Source of the DNA: Cryobacterium sp. M96
Lineage (GTDB): Bacteria; Actinomycetota; Actinomycetes; Actinomycetales; Microbacteriaceae
Length of the DNA stretch: 64,000 nucleotides
Assembly: GCF_002929845.1 (NCBI RefSeq)
Contig: NZ_PJJS01000053.1
Location: 1-64,000, forward strand
Direction: 5' to 3'
A model generated the notes under the pieces. The model saw nothing but the letters and a program-made list of their open reading frames with translations, was not told the origin of the DNA and made no database searches. Position numbers and translations under genes: made by a program. Below are positions 55,492 to 63,993 of the stretch, piece by piece. How positions within the stretch are numbered: the first letter of the stretch is position 1; the number at the start of each line of letters is the position of its first letter.

Positions 55492-55507
55492 TCGAATAAA
55501 CGTTCGA
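55492..55507. promoter_or_regulatory. LexA (SOS) box
   Basis: TCGAATAAACGTTCGA fits the actinobacterial/Gram-positive LexA consensus TCGAACNNNNGTTCGA at 11 of 12 defined positions. It lies 38 nt before the TTG start of the DnaE2-type polymerase, as expected for a DNA-damage-inducible promoter. Confidence 0.82.
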
Positions 55508-55529
55508 TAGCAGGGGTTGGAGGTACGGA

Positions 55530-58500
55530 TTGGGACAGAGCTTCCCGCACCTCCGCGTCGCCTCCGCGTACTCGCCGCACTACGGCGTCACCATGCCCGA
55601 AGCCCTCGTCGACCAGGCCTTGGCCGCCGGTGCAGACTTCCTCGCCCTCACCGACCGGGATGGACTATACGGGGCGGTCAAGCACGTGCGGGCGTGTGCG
55701 GACGCTGGGATCCGGGCGGGCCTCGGCGCGGACCTGGCCGTCCACGACGATGAACACCGGCCACTCGGCCGGGTGACCCTGCTCGCGCACGGCGGCGACG
55801 GACGCGGGTATGCCGCGCTCTGCCGGGCCGTGAGCTCCGCGCACGAGGCCGGCCGGGTGCCGAGCATCGACCGGCGACGGCTTGCCACCTGGGCGGAGAG
55901 TCATGCCCTGACTGTTCTCCTCGGGCCGCTCTCTGATGTGGGGCTCGCCGTGGAACGCCGGGACAGCGCGGAATCGGTCGCGGAGTTGCGCGCGTGGCTC
56001 CGGGTCATGCCGATCGGCTCCGTCACCCTCGAAGTCGTCTGCCACCTGGCACCGACCGGCCTGCGTGGTTCCGTGGCCGCCGCCACCCGGATGCTGGGCC
56101 TCGCCGAGGACACCGGGACCCCCGCCATCCTCTCCAACGCCGTCCGCTATGGGGAGCCGGGGGACGCGACGACCGCGGATCTCGCCGACGCCACCCGGCT
56201 CCTCACCCCACTCGCCCAGCTCGAGGAACCGCAGGCAAACGGGCAAGCATGGCTGAAAGACTGGTCGCACATGCGCCAGGTCGCCCGGATGGTCGTCGAC
56301 GCCGGCGCCCGGAACCCCGGCGCCCTCGACCAACTGCTCCGCACCACCCAGGAGCTGGCGGACCGGTGCGCCCTCGACCCCGCCGCGGACATCGGACTCG
56401 GCACACCTCGGATGCCGGAGGCTTCGATCATCGGGGTGGTCGGCGACCCGGTGGCTGAGCTGTGGCGGCGGGCCCGGCACGGCATCGACGAACGTTACGC
56501 CGGCACCACCCTCGTGAGCGCCGCCCACACGGAGCTCGCACATGAGATGGAGACGGTCGAGCACCTTGGGTTCGCCGCCTACTTCTTGACCGTGGCACGG
56601 GTCGCCGACTTGATCCGCGGCATGGGCGTCCGGGTGCAAGCGCGCGGTTCCGGTGTCGGCTCCGTCCTCAACTACGCGCTTCGCACCTCCTCGGTCGAAC
56701 CGATCGAGAACGGGCTCATCTGGGAGCGGTTCCTCTCCCCCGAACGGCAGACCCTCCCCGACATCGATATCGACGTCGAATCCGCGCGCCGCCATGACAT
56801 CTACCGGGAAGTGTTCCAAGTCTTCGGTGCCGACCGGGTATCGCTGATGTCGATGACCAACGCGTACCGGGGGCGGGGCGCCGTCCGGGACGCCGGGCTC
56901 GCCCTCGGCATGCCCGAAGACCAGGTCGCGGCGATCGCGAAGCAGATGTGGCGGTTCAACGCCCGCGACTTCCGCCGGGCGCTCGAGGAGAAGCCGGAGC
57001 TGGCGGACCTTGCCGCGCAGGTGCGTAAGTCGCAGCAGCTGGACCAGCTGGTGGACCTGACCGCGAAGCTCGACCGGCTCCCCCGCCACATCAGCGTCCA
57101 CCCCTGCGGCGTCATCCTCTCCGACACGTCTCTCCTGGACCGGACCCCGGTGCAACGCTCCGGGATGGGGCTACCGATGTCCCAGTACGACAAACACGAT
57201 ATGGACCCGATGGGTCTGATCAAGCTAGACATCCTCGGCGTCCGGATGCAATCGGCGATGGCTTACGCGATCGAGGAGCACCGGCGAATCACCGGGGAGA
57301 CCATCGATCTGGACCGGGTCCCCCTCGACGACGAACCCACCTACGAGATGCTCCGCACCACCCGCACCCTCGGCGTCTTCCAACTCGAGTCCCCCGGGCA
57401 AATGGAACTGATCGGGAAGCTGCAACCTGAAGTCTTCAACGACCTGACCGTAGAGATCAGCCTGTTCCGCCCCGGCCCCATGCAGGCGAACATGCCCCTG
57501 CAATATCTGAAGGCACGGCACGGGGAGGTCGCACCCGACCACATGCACCCCCGGTTCAAATCGTTCCTCGCCGAAACCAACGGTGTCGTCGTTTTTCACG
57601 AGCAGGTGATGCGGCTCTTTGATGAGTTGACCGGCTGCGGGATGGGCAAGGCGGATGTGTTCCGCCGTCACCTCGGGAAATCCGGCGACCTCGCGGAGAT
57701 TGAAGCGTACGTGCGGCAACAGGCCGCCACCCGCGGGTTCCCGGCCCCGGTCATCGACCGGGCGTGGAAGGTGCTGTCCGGGTTCGGCAGTTTCGGCTTC
57801 GCCAAAGCACACGGGGCCGCATTCGCCCGCACCACCTACGAGAGCGCCTGGCTGAAAACGCACCACCCGGCCACGTTCTTCGCTGGGCTCCTCACCCACG
57901 ACCCGGGCATGTGGCCCAAGGACCTGATCGTCGCCGAAGCCCGCAACCTCGGCGTGCCCGTCCTGGGCCTCGATGTGCAGAAGTCCGCGCTGGACTACCG
58001 GGTGGAGCAGCTGGGCGACGGGCAGCTCGCCATCCGCCTGGCCCTGCCCGAACTCGCCGGGTCCAGTGCGGTGGAGCGGCAGCGGATCGCGGAGCATCAA
58101 CCGTTCTCCTCCTTGCAGGACTTCCGCGACCGGGTGCGGCCGCGCCGGCGCACGTTCGAAGCGTTGGCCCGGGTCGGCGCCCTCGACTCGTTCATCGGCT
58201 ACGACCGTGCCCGCCGCGGCGACCTCCTCGCCCACATCCAAGGCCTCGGCGGCAAGGCCCTGCCCGTCGGCCCCGACCAGCTCGCCTTCGACATTGAACT
58301 ACCCCTGCCCGACTTCTACCGGTCGGTCACCGCCCTCGACCTCCGCGGCCGCACCCAAACAGACGTCGAACTCCGAGACCTCGGCCTCGCCGTCAGCCAG
58401 CACCAAATGACCCGCTTCTACCCACTCTTCAAAGAACTCGGAGTCACGCCGGCGTCGGAGCTCGTGAACCTGCCGGGCGGCACCGAGGTACTCGTCGCCG

Positions 58501-58844
58501 GGGTCCGACGCGCCACCCACACACCCCCAATGCGCAGCGGCAAACGCGTAGTCTTCCTCTCCCTCGACGACGGCAGTGGGCCGGTATCCAACGTGGTGTT
58601 CTTCCACGACGCCCAAGCTGCGATCGGGGCACCCGTGTTCCGCACCCACTACGCCCTCATCCGCGGCCGCACCCGGCGCACCGGCGCCCGCGGCGTGTCA
58701 GTGACCGGCGAGCAAATGTGGGACCTGCTCGACGTGGGAGGGAAAGTTCGGGCACGCCAGGCCGCAGAGCAAGAACGGGAGCGGGTTGTGGTCGAGACGG
58801 AGGCCGCGGACAACGTCATCCAGATGTGGAGACGGAGAGCGTGA
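55530..58844 (+). CDS. dnaE2: Error-prone DNA polymerase III alpha subunit (DnaE2-type)
   Basis: A 1,104-residue C-family polymerase. The N-terminal PHP domain (HLRVASAYSPHYGVTMPEAL, LTDRDGLYGAVKHVRACADA) lacks key metal ligands: the first HxH reads Arg-x-Ala and TDH reads TDR. The polymerase site is intact (LPDIDIDVESARRHDIYREV, with LIKLDILGVRMQSAMAYAI and VVVFHEQVMRLFDELTGCG). FAKAHGAAFARTTYESAWLK and a C-terminal OB domain (EVLVAGVRRATHTPPM, VVFLSLDDGSGPVSNVVFFH) follow. DnaE2 acts with ImuA'/ImuB in SOS mutagenesis; neither is in the window. The TTG start has GGAGG six bases upstream and the LexA box 38 nt upstream. Length is normal. Its position next to a relaxase suggests carriage by a mobile element. 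Confidence 0.87.
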   Translation: MGQSFPHLRVASAYSPHYGVTMPEALVDQALAAGADFLALTDRDGLYGAVKHVRACADAGIRAGLGADLAVHDDEHRPLGRVTLLAHGGDGRGYAALCRAVSSAHEAGRVPSIDRRRLATWAESHALTVLLGPLSDVGLAVERRDSAESVAELRAWLRVMPIGSVTLEVVCHLAPTGLRGSVAAATRMLGLAEDTGTPAILSNAVRYGEPGDATTADLADATRLLTPLAQLEEPQANGQAWLKDWSHMRQVARMVVDAGARNPGALDQLLRTTQELADRCALDPAADIGLGTPRMPEASIIGVVGDPVAELWRRARHGIDERYAGTTLVSAAHTELAHEMETVEHLGFAAYFLTVARVADLIRGMGVRVQARGSGVGSVLNYALRTSSVEPIENGLIWERFLSPERQTLPDIDIDVESARRHDIYREVFQVFGADRVSLMSMTNAYRGRGAVRDAGLALGMPEDQVAAIAKQMWRFNARDFRRALEEKPELADLAAQVRKSQQLDQLVDLTAKLDRLPRHISVHPCGVILSDTSLLDRTPVQRSGMGLPMSQYDKHDMDPMGLIKLDILGVRMQSAMAYAIEEHRRITGETIDLDRVPLDDEPTYEMLRTTRTLGVFQLESPGQMELIGKLQPEVFNDLTVEISLFRPGPMQANMPLQYLKARHGEVAPDHMHPRFKSFLAETNGVVVFHEQVMRLFDELTGCGMGKADVFRRHLGKSGDLAEIEAYVRQQAATRGFPAPVIDRAWKVLSGFGSFGFAKAHGAAFARTTYESAWLKTHHPATFFAGLLTHDPGMWPKDLIVAEARNLGVPVLGLDVQKSALDYRVEQLGDGQLAIRLALPELAGSSAVERQRIAEHQPFSSLQDFRDRVRPRRRTFEALARVGALDSFIGYDRARRGDLLAHIQGLGGKALPVGPDQLAFDIELPLPDFYRSVTALDLRGRTQTDVELRDLGLAVSQHQMTRFYPLFKELGVTPASELVNLPGGTEVLVAGVRRATHTPPMRSGKRVVFLSLDDGSGPVSNVVFFHDAQAAIGAPVFRTHYALIRGRTRRTGARGVSVTGEQMWDLLDVGGKVRARQAAEQERERVVVETEAADNVIQMWRRRA

Positions 58845-59161
58845 AGTTCCCGGCGCTATTCACGGGACCGACGTTCCTTTAGACGCGCCTGACTGCGAAT
58901 TCTCCCGGGCGGAGCAAACGGGACGGCCCCTTCAGCAGAAGCTCCCTGGCCGTTTCGTGTCGATTTCCGTACTCGGCAGCACAAATTCCGCACTCGCAGG
59001 CACCGCTCATTTACGCCACCACGGGCCTTGGCTCTGTGCCCATGAGGGTCCCCTTTGGGGCACTGACAGAGGTTCCGCGACCGATCCCGTGAAGAGTTGG
59101 CCTCGAAGATCTGAGCGATGGTAGAGAAACCGGCACGTTCTTGTCTCGCTAGGCTTAGGCG
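58845..59161. other. Region without a recognisable gene
   Basis: 317 bases between the polymerase and a membrane-protein gene. No recognisable coding frame on either strand and no T-tailed hairpin. A short GGTCCCC/GGGGCA inverted pair near 59,046-59,062 is too weak to call. Confidence 0.35.
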
Positions 59162-59611
59162 ATGTTCCGCATCCGCAGAACGCGCTGGAAGATCGGCTAT
59201 ATTGCTGTGGGCGTTGTCGTTATTTTCGTGCTCGAGGCCGCGATTCGTCCCTACATATTCCCGAATCCGATCTACCCATTGATTGCAAACTTACTTGACG
59301 TCCTGCTTTATGTCGGAGGCGTGCGGTCCTTCCGCGGTGCAGGGGAACCAATTGGGCCGCCCCGCTTCTGGTGGAGAATGACCTCTCGTCCGCGAGCCGG
59401 TTTTGTCATCGGGTCGCTGCTTATCCTTGGTACCGCTACCGGCGTGTATGGTGCGGTCTCAGAGCCGCGCGACTTGATTTTCACGTACGTGCTTGGTGCA
59501 GTACTCGATGCGTCATTGGCGTTCTTTTACTTCAGATCGTCCATCCGGCTTCGACGAGTACCCCCGAAGACCGTACAAGAAATGCCCCGTTGGAAGTCGA
59601 TGACCGGCTAG
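59162..59611 (+). CDS. Small membrane protein of unknown function
   Basis: A 149-residue protein with about four hydrophobic segments (IGYIAVGVVVIFVLEAAI, PLIANLLDVLLYVGGV, AGFVIGSLLILGTATGVYGA, DLIFTYVLGAVLDASLAFFY) and a positively charged tail. Composition is typical of an integral membrane protein and the frame is intact. No family recognised. Confidence 0.6.
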   Translation: MFRIRRTRWKIGYIAVGVVVIFVLEAAIRPYIFPNPIYPLIANLLDVLLYVGGVRSFRGAGEPIGPPRFWWRMTSRPRAGFVIGSLLILGTATGVYGAVSEPRDLIFTYVLGAVLDASLAFFYFRSSIRLRRVPPKTVQEMPRWKSMTG

Positions 59612-59846
59612 CTGAGCCGCAACGGCCAGAGCATTGCGCGCTTGGGCTTCCAAAAAGCCACTCCCCCCAAGTCTTCGGTACCTCCGCGAATTCGCCGCCG
59701 AATCTGCGCCGTCAAGGTCCCGCTGCGAAACAGTGAGCGAGCCCAGCCCTGTCTCGGCAATTCATCCCAACTTGTTTCGCTCGAGTGCCAACACACCCGT
59801 TCATTTCCTCGACGCAGGCCGCGCCGCTGAATCGCTGATTTCTGAT

Positions 59847-60494
59847 TCAGGCGGGACCGAGTGACGCGTCACTCGTGTCGGTCAGAAGAGATCGCAAGGC
59901 CATGAAAGCATCATCGTCAATCGGCCGCGCGATCAGGCCTCCGACGACGACGGGCGCGAACGTCACCCGCAGCATCGTCCCGGCATGCAGGAGAGCAACC
60001 TCATAGGCGCGAACTGTGAAGAATCTCGTGAGGCCGCGGGAGACCTCGACGCTTGTCACCTCGCTTCTGGCCAACCGAGCGGTCACGAACGGTGCTTTCA
60101 CTGGGCCATCCCAGAACGTGATCGAATCGGCGTCGATCATGACCACGGCGTAGACCGTGCGTTTGCTCCAAGGTGCGCCCCGCAGTGCGGGAGCCAGGGT
60201 TGCTACATCTGCTTGCAGACCCTCGGTCTTCAAGATGGCGAACGCCTGGCCCTGGTGTTTCTCTTCCAGAACCGTCAGCACGCTCTGGGTCGATGTCGAC
60301 GCGGCACGATACGTCAGCACCACGATGGCAGCCACCACGCACAAGGCAACAATCAGACCGCCAAAGAACACCAATGCCTTCATGGGATCATCGCCCGAGG
60401 CCCGCAGGATCCGATAGATGGTAAGGCCCACCATGGCCGCGCCGAACACAGCCCCCGGTGCGATCACCGTCCAGCGCGGCGAACTCGCCTTCAC
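59847..60494 (-). CDS. Membrane protein of unknown function, second of a coupled pair
   Basis: A 215-residue protein. Two N-terminal membrane helices (VIAPGAVFGAAMVGLTIYRI, ALVFFGGLIVALCVVAAIVV) are followed by a soluble part of about 140 residues of mixed strands (YAVVMIDADSITFWDGPVKA, VTARLARSEVTSVEVSRGLT). That part resembles a PH-like membrane-associated domain, as judged by strand pattern only. The GTG start overlaps the upstream gene's stop by 4 nt, so the two are translated together. No named family. Confidence 0.62.
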   Translation of the reverse strand: MKASSPRWTVIAPGAVFGAAMVGLTIYRILRASGDDPMKALVFFGGLIVALCVVAAIVVLTYRAASTSTQSVLTVLEEKHQGQAFAILKTEGLQADVATLAPALRGAPWSKRTVYAVVMIDADSITFWDGPVKAPFVTARLARSEVTSVEVSRGLTRFFTVRAYEVALLHAGTMLRVTFAPVVVGGLIARPIDDDAFMALRSLLTDTSDASLGPA

Positions 60495-60910
60495 AAGTCC
60501 ACGAGGCTTGCCCTAAATGCCTGAACTCGAGTGCGGTGCTCCTGCCGCGATATCAAGGGTTCCCCAGCCGCACGCACAATGAGACCGGTCGACTCATCCA
60601 CCTGCTCCAAATTCGGATACCCCAACCGACTGGTCGTGTACCCCGCCGCAAATTCCCGCTTCATCTGCTTACCCAAAAGAAATACCGTTAGGAAAGACAA
60701 AATAAGGCTTGCTGATGCGGCGCCCCAGAACGCCACCAACCAAGGGTTCTCAAAAAGCACACCCGAGACCAGGATCATCACTGAACCCGAAATACCTCCC
60801 ACAACCGCTACAGCAGCGAAAAATAGTGCGCTGAGGGCCAAGCGCCACATGGACATTCCCGCAACCCTCGCCCGAACACGAAACTCAAACGATTCACTGA
60901 CTGTTGCCAC
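60491..60910 (-). CDS. Membrane protein of unknown function, first of a coupled pair
   Basis: A 139-residue protein with two hydrophobic helices (MWRLALSALFFAAVAVVGGI, PWLVAFWGAASASLILSFLT) separated by a short loop, then a soluble C-terminal helix (AGYTTSRLGYPNLEQVDEST, GLIVRAAGEPLISRQE). Its stop overlaps the next start. Together with that gene it looks like a two-component membrane complex of unknown role. Confidence 0.62.
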   Translation of the reverse strand: MATVSESFEFRVRARVAGMSMWRLALSALFFAAVAVVGGISGSVMILVSGVLFENPWLVAFWGAASASLILSFLTVFLLGKQMKREFAAGYTTSRLGYPNLEQVDESTGLIVRAAGEPLISRQEHRTRVQAFRASLVDL

Positions 60911-61169
60911 CTCTGAGACTCCCCACCCACCATCACAGTTCTGCCGAGCGTAACACCCACCATATGGGGCTCAGAGGCACCGACGGCCGGCCATTTGAGC
61001 TCTAACGGCGAACTTCACGATCCAACCGGCCAATCTCTGTCGCGACCACCGCACATCCCTGAGATCCGTGAGATCCGACCGTGACCCGCAGGAGGTTCGG
61101 CCTCTGACACAGGCTGTTTACATATAGATCTTTGAAGTTCCTTGGACGAATCGGCGTCGGAGCTTGTGG

Positions 61170-61799
61170 CTAGCGCGGAGCTTCTGAGGGCGCTGAACCG
61201 TCGATTCGATGGGCGATGATCGCGGCGTGGGACCGCTTGCCCGGATCGGTTCGGGTGTTCACCGCCTGAACGTGAAACCCTGCGGCCTCGAGCTGCGTGC
61301 TCATCTCACCGATAGGCCAGAAGTAGGCGGTCGTAACGGCGTGCGGAAACGGCTCGACGGTGTCGCCTTCGAAGAAACCGAGGAGGAGGCTGCCTCCAGG
61401 AGCAATACAGCGGGCGAACTCGCGCAAAACCGCTGGCAAGTCACTCGGGGCAAGGTGGATAACGGAATACCACGCAAGAATTGCAGCTGCGTATCCGTCT
61501 CGGACCTCGAGATTGCACAGTGACGCGACTCGGAACGGGACCGTCGGAAATCTCTTTCTCGCTTGCCCGATGAACGCCTGAACTTGATCGACACCCTCCA
61601 CATCGACACCACGCCGTTTCAGGAAATCGGTCCAATGTCCAGGACCGCACCCCGCGTCGATGACCGCGCCGCGCAGGTCGCGCGCCCACTGGGTGACAAG
61701 CCGCTGATCCGATTCGTGTGTGTGAGCCATCGATCCGAGCAGCGCTGTGTATTCCTCCGCCCGACCGGCGTATGCATCCCGAACCACATTGCCACTCAC
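61170..61799 (-). CDS. SAM-dependent class I methyltransferase
   Basis: A 209-residue methyltransferase. Motif I is VIDAGCGPGHWTDFL, with Asp-x-Gly-x-Gly binding S-adenosylmethionine, followed by the acidic end of strand 2 (GVDVEGVDQVQ). AAILAWYSVIHLAPSDLPAV is motif post-I to III, and LREFARCIAPGGSLLLGFFE is motif IV/V. The GTG at 61,799 was chosen, as a longer reading to 61,970 adds only an Arg/Ser-rich stretch. Acceptor substrate unknown; no pathway neighbours. Similar proteins methylate small molecules. Confidence 0.82.
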   Translation of the reverse strand: MSGNVVRDAYAGRAEEYTALLGSMAHTHESDQRLVTQWARDLRGAVIDAGCGPGHWTDFLKRRGVDVEGVDQVQAFIGQARKRFPTVPFRVASLCNLEVRDGYAAAILAWYSVIHLAPSDLPAVLREFARCIAPGGSLLLGFFEGDTVEPFPHAVTTAYFWPIGEMSTQLEAAGFHVQAVNTRTDPGKRSHAAIIAHRIDGSAPSEAPR

Positions 61800-61860
61800 G
61801 GGACCGAGTCTAGGAGAAGCCCGGAAGGCGTTCCCTACTGACAGTGACCAGGTGGGGCCA

Positions 61861-62475
61861 CTACTTCTTCGATAGGAGCTTCGCACCGTCCGACCGCAGC
61901 TCCCCCGCCGGTGAGACATGGCGGTACAGCGTCTGCCGGGTGATCCCGAGCTCCTTGCAGAGGTCGCCAACCTTCGTTTCCTTCTGACCCATCGCGGCCA
62001 TGGCCAGGCGGACCTTGGCCGGCGTCATCTTGAACGGCCGCCCGCCCGTCCTCCCCCGTGCTCGAGCTGCGGCAAGCCCGGCGACAGTGCGCTCAGAAAT
62101 GAGCGCCCGCTCGAACTCGGAGAGAGCAGCAAAGATTCCGAAGACGAGCTTCCCAGGTGCCGTCGTGGTGTCGATCGCTGCCCCCTCTCCGGTGAGCACC
62201 TTGAGGCCGATGCCACGGTCGGTGAGGTCATGCACCGTATTGACCAGATGACGCAGGTCTCGGCCGAGCCGGTCCAGCTTCCAAACCAGGAGCGTGTCAC
62301 CATGACGAAGCGCCTTCAGGCAGGCCGCAAGGTTTGGCCGGTCGTCCTTCTTGCCGGATGCCTTGTCCTCGTAGAGATCCCCTGCAGCGACGCCGGCGGC
62401 CAGGAGTGCGTCTCGTTGTAGATCAGTGCTCTGCGAACCATCAGCTTTTGACACGCGCATGTATCCGACGAGCAT
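61861..62475 (-). CDS. Tn3-type serine resolvase
   Basis: A 204-residue resolvase/invertase. MLVGYMRVSKADGSQSTDLQ has the catalytic Ser. LLVWKLDRLGRDLRHLVNTV and FGIFAALSEFERALISERTV are the core and dimer helix, and GDLCKELGITRQTLYRHVSP is the C-terminal helix-turn-helix. Length is typical. The sequence is intact. No Tn3 transposase is in the window, so it is an orphan. A candidate res site lies directly upstream of the start, as in Tn3 elements, where the resolvase also represses its own promoter. Confidence 0.9.
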   Translation of the reverse strand: MLVGYMRVSKADGSQSTDLQRDALLAAGVAAGDLYEDKASGKKDDRPNLAACLKALRHGDTLLVWKLDRLGRDLRHLVNTVHDLTDRGIGLKVLTGEGAAIDTTTAPGKLVFGIFAALSEFERALISERTVAGLAAARARGRTGGRPFKMTPAKVRLAMAAMGQKETKVGDLCKELGITRQTLYRHVSPAGELRSDGAKLLSKK

Positions 62476-62485
62476 GCTCGACCCC

Positions 62486-62565
62486 TGTCATTTAAACGTC
62501 CGATTAAGTGACAACGTGATCGTCATCTCAACGGACTCAGAAATTGTCACATAACCAGTCATCTA
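62486..62565. promoter_or_regulatory. Candidate res site of the resolvase
   Basis: The first unit (62,486-62,513) has inverted 10-bp ends TGTCATTTAA and TTAAGTGACA spaced by 8 nt, total 28 bp, the size of Tn3-type site I, where the crossover occurs. About 25 nt further, ATTGTCACATAA gives another half-site (62,537 onward), compatible with an incomplete site II. The region lies just upstream of the resolvase ATG, at the expected place. Confidence 0.55.
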
Positions 62566-62673
62566 TTCTGCGTGCTGCAAACGACGACCAAATCGTCCAA
62601 TGTGACTGTTTGTGCTTTGTGGCGGCGTTCTGTGATCGCTATTTGGCGTATTGAGCTGTATGCCCGCATCGCT

Positions 62674-62695
62674 CCGGAGCCGGAGCCGGAGCCGG
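62674..62695 (+). repeat. Short CCGGAG tandem repeat
   Basis: Nearly four units of CCGGAG (22 nt) immediately precede the 30-bp palindrome. Probably slippage; no coding role supported. Confidence 0.7.
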
Positions 62696-62724
62696 CGTCT
62701 TGTATCCCATGGGATACAAGACGC
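62695..62724. promoter_or_regulatory. Perfect 30-bp palindrome
   Basis: The two 15-nt halves (left half GCGTCTTGTATCCCA) are exact reverse complements with no spacer. The inner part, TTGTATCCCATGGGATACAA, resembles operators of GntR-family regulators that read TTGTAT...ATACAA. No GntR gene is in the window and no clear gene starts directly downstream. A T-run is absent, so it is not a standard terminator. Confidence 0.75.
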
Positions 62725-62919
62725 TGACGATGGTCCCGTCGCCCTCGTTCACCCGGTCCGATGGCTAGAGCGTGATGTGCTGACTGGATCGCCGACGGTG
62801 ATCGAGAATCTCATGCGGAATCGACCAGTCAGCGGTCTCGACTGACCCACCCCAGCAAAGATACACAGACCGATCAAGCCACCAGACCGCGCGGAGGCCT
62901 GACCGGTCACGATATCCGC

Positions 62920-63114
62920 TTACGCGACTTGAGCGAGCGTGAACCCAAACGAGCGCATGAGAGTCATGAACGCTTCAACAATGTCGATGATCCGTCTGAT
63001 GTCCGGGAGCATGGATATCACCGTCCGAAGCCATCGAAAGCGGCCCGGCCAAGCCGAAGGCGCATTTTTCTGATTCTCAGACGGTGCGCTATCGTTGTGT
63101 GCAGAGTCAGACAT
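62920..63114 (-). CDS. Small hypothetical protein
   Basis: A 64-residue frame. The first 25 residues are polar (MSDSAHNDSAPSENQKNAPS), then a helical part with moderate hydrophobicity (WLRTVISMLPDIRRIIDIVE then AFMTLMRSFGFTLAQVA). An AAGGA lies about 12 nt upstream of the ATG. It could be a membrane-associated peptide. No family recognised. Confidence 0.45.
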   Translation of the reverse strand: MSDSAHNDSAPSENQKNAPSAWPGRFRWLRTVISMLPDIRRIIDIVEAFMTLMRSFGFTLAQVA

Positions 63115-63138
63115 GTTCGTGCTTGATCCTTGGTCCAA

Positions 63139-63681
63139 AATGGGGTCCGTTCCTTCGTTGGTGCATGGGGTTTTGCAGGAGTCGGCGGTAACCGACTTTG
63201 TCTTACTTGCTCATAGTTCGGCCCAGACTTGCTAGCTTTCTCGCCAGCGAGTACTGGGCCACTTTTGTTCTAAGCGAAATCTGAAATCTCACGAAGTGGT
63301 TTTTAGCTTCCGCCTAAGTCACAGTTTAGGGCCAAAAAAGAGGCCTCAATCGGGCCATGCGCTCGTCGGATAGCGGGGGTAAGCGGAAGGGTGCAGCCCC
63401 GTTGTCCAAAGGATGTGTGGGAGAGCGATCACTCAGACCTTGGTTCGAAATCGCTCAAACACACGCCCGTCTTCATGAACGATTCGTCGGTTTTGTACCG
63501 TTCAGGGCTTCCCATGACACAGCTCGCCAACCAGGGATGCGGGTGGCGCTACTCAAGGACACAGAGGAAAGTGCCTGGGTCGTCTTCGGTCTACGGCGTG
63601 TCGCGCATTACGGGATGGTTAACTGGCCACTCCTCCACCGGGGCGACCGGTCACGGTGCTCGTTTTAGCTAAGGTCATGGC
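63139..63681. other. Region without a recognisable gene
   Basis: 543 bases. Two short forward frames (63,357-63,668 and 63,391-63,672) overlap each other and show no family features; the sequence near 63,200-63,350 is AT-richer. Possibly decayed DNA. An AAGG about 10 nt before 63,682 serves the next gene. Confidence 0.35.
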
Positions 63682-63993
63682 ATGGCACGTCACGAAGAAA
63701 TCAAGAAAACCGTCAAGAACTACCTCGCCGGCCTTCCCGACGCCGAGGACCGAGCGGAGGCGGCCTACCAGATAAGCCAGGCCTACGCGGATCTGCTGTC
63801 CGAGCTGACTGATGCTGGCAATTCGCTCGACGGCGAGGAGGCAAACTGGGCCTGGGCGAACGACGAGGCTCTGCAAGCAACCATCCGCGCCGCCGCTCAC
63901 AAACGGGACCGAGTCGCGACCATGGACCCTACGGACGCCAGTGTGAAAGAAGTCTTGGGTAACCAAGTGCTTCGCCAGCCCAAAAAGTCGTAG
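63682..63993 (+). CDS. Small hypothetical helical protein
   Basis: A 103-residue, mostly helical acidic protein (KKTVKNYLAGLPDAEDRAEA, AYQISQAYADLLSELTDAGN, EEANWAWANDEALQATIRAA) ending in a basic tail (RQPKKS). The frame is intact and the ATG has AAGG upstream. The family is not recognised. It could be a small DNA- or protein-binding protein; no context, since the window ends 7 nt later. Confidence 0.6.
   Translation: MARHEEIKKTVKNYLAGLPDAEDRAEAAYQISQAYADLLSELTDAGNSLDGEEANWAWANDEALQATIRAAAHKRDRVATMDPTDASVKEVLGNQVLRQPKKS

Noticed and set aside
55665-57155. Long reverse frame (496 codons) opposite DnaE2
   Set aside because: It is antisense to intact polymerase motifs and has no family features.
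47318-58844. Prophage
   Set aside because: No capsid, tail, terminase, portal or lysis genes are present; the relaxase points to conjugation or mobilisation instead.
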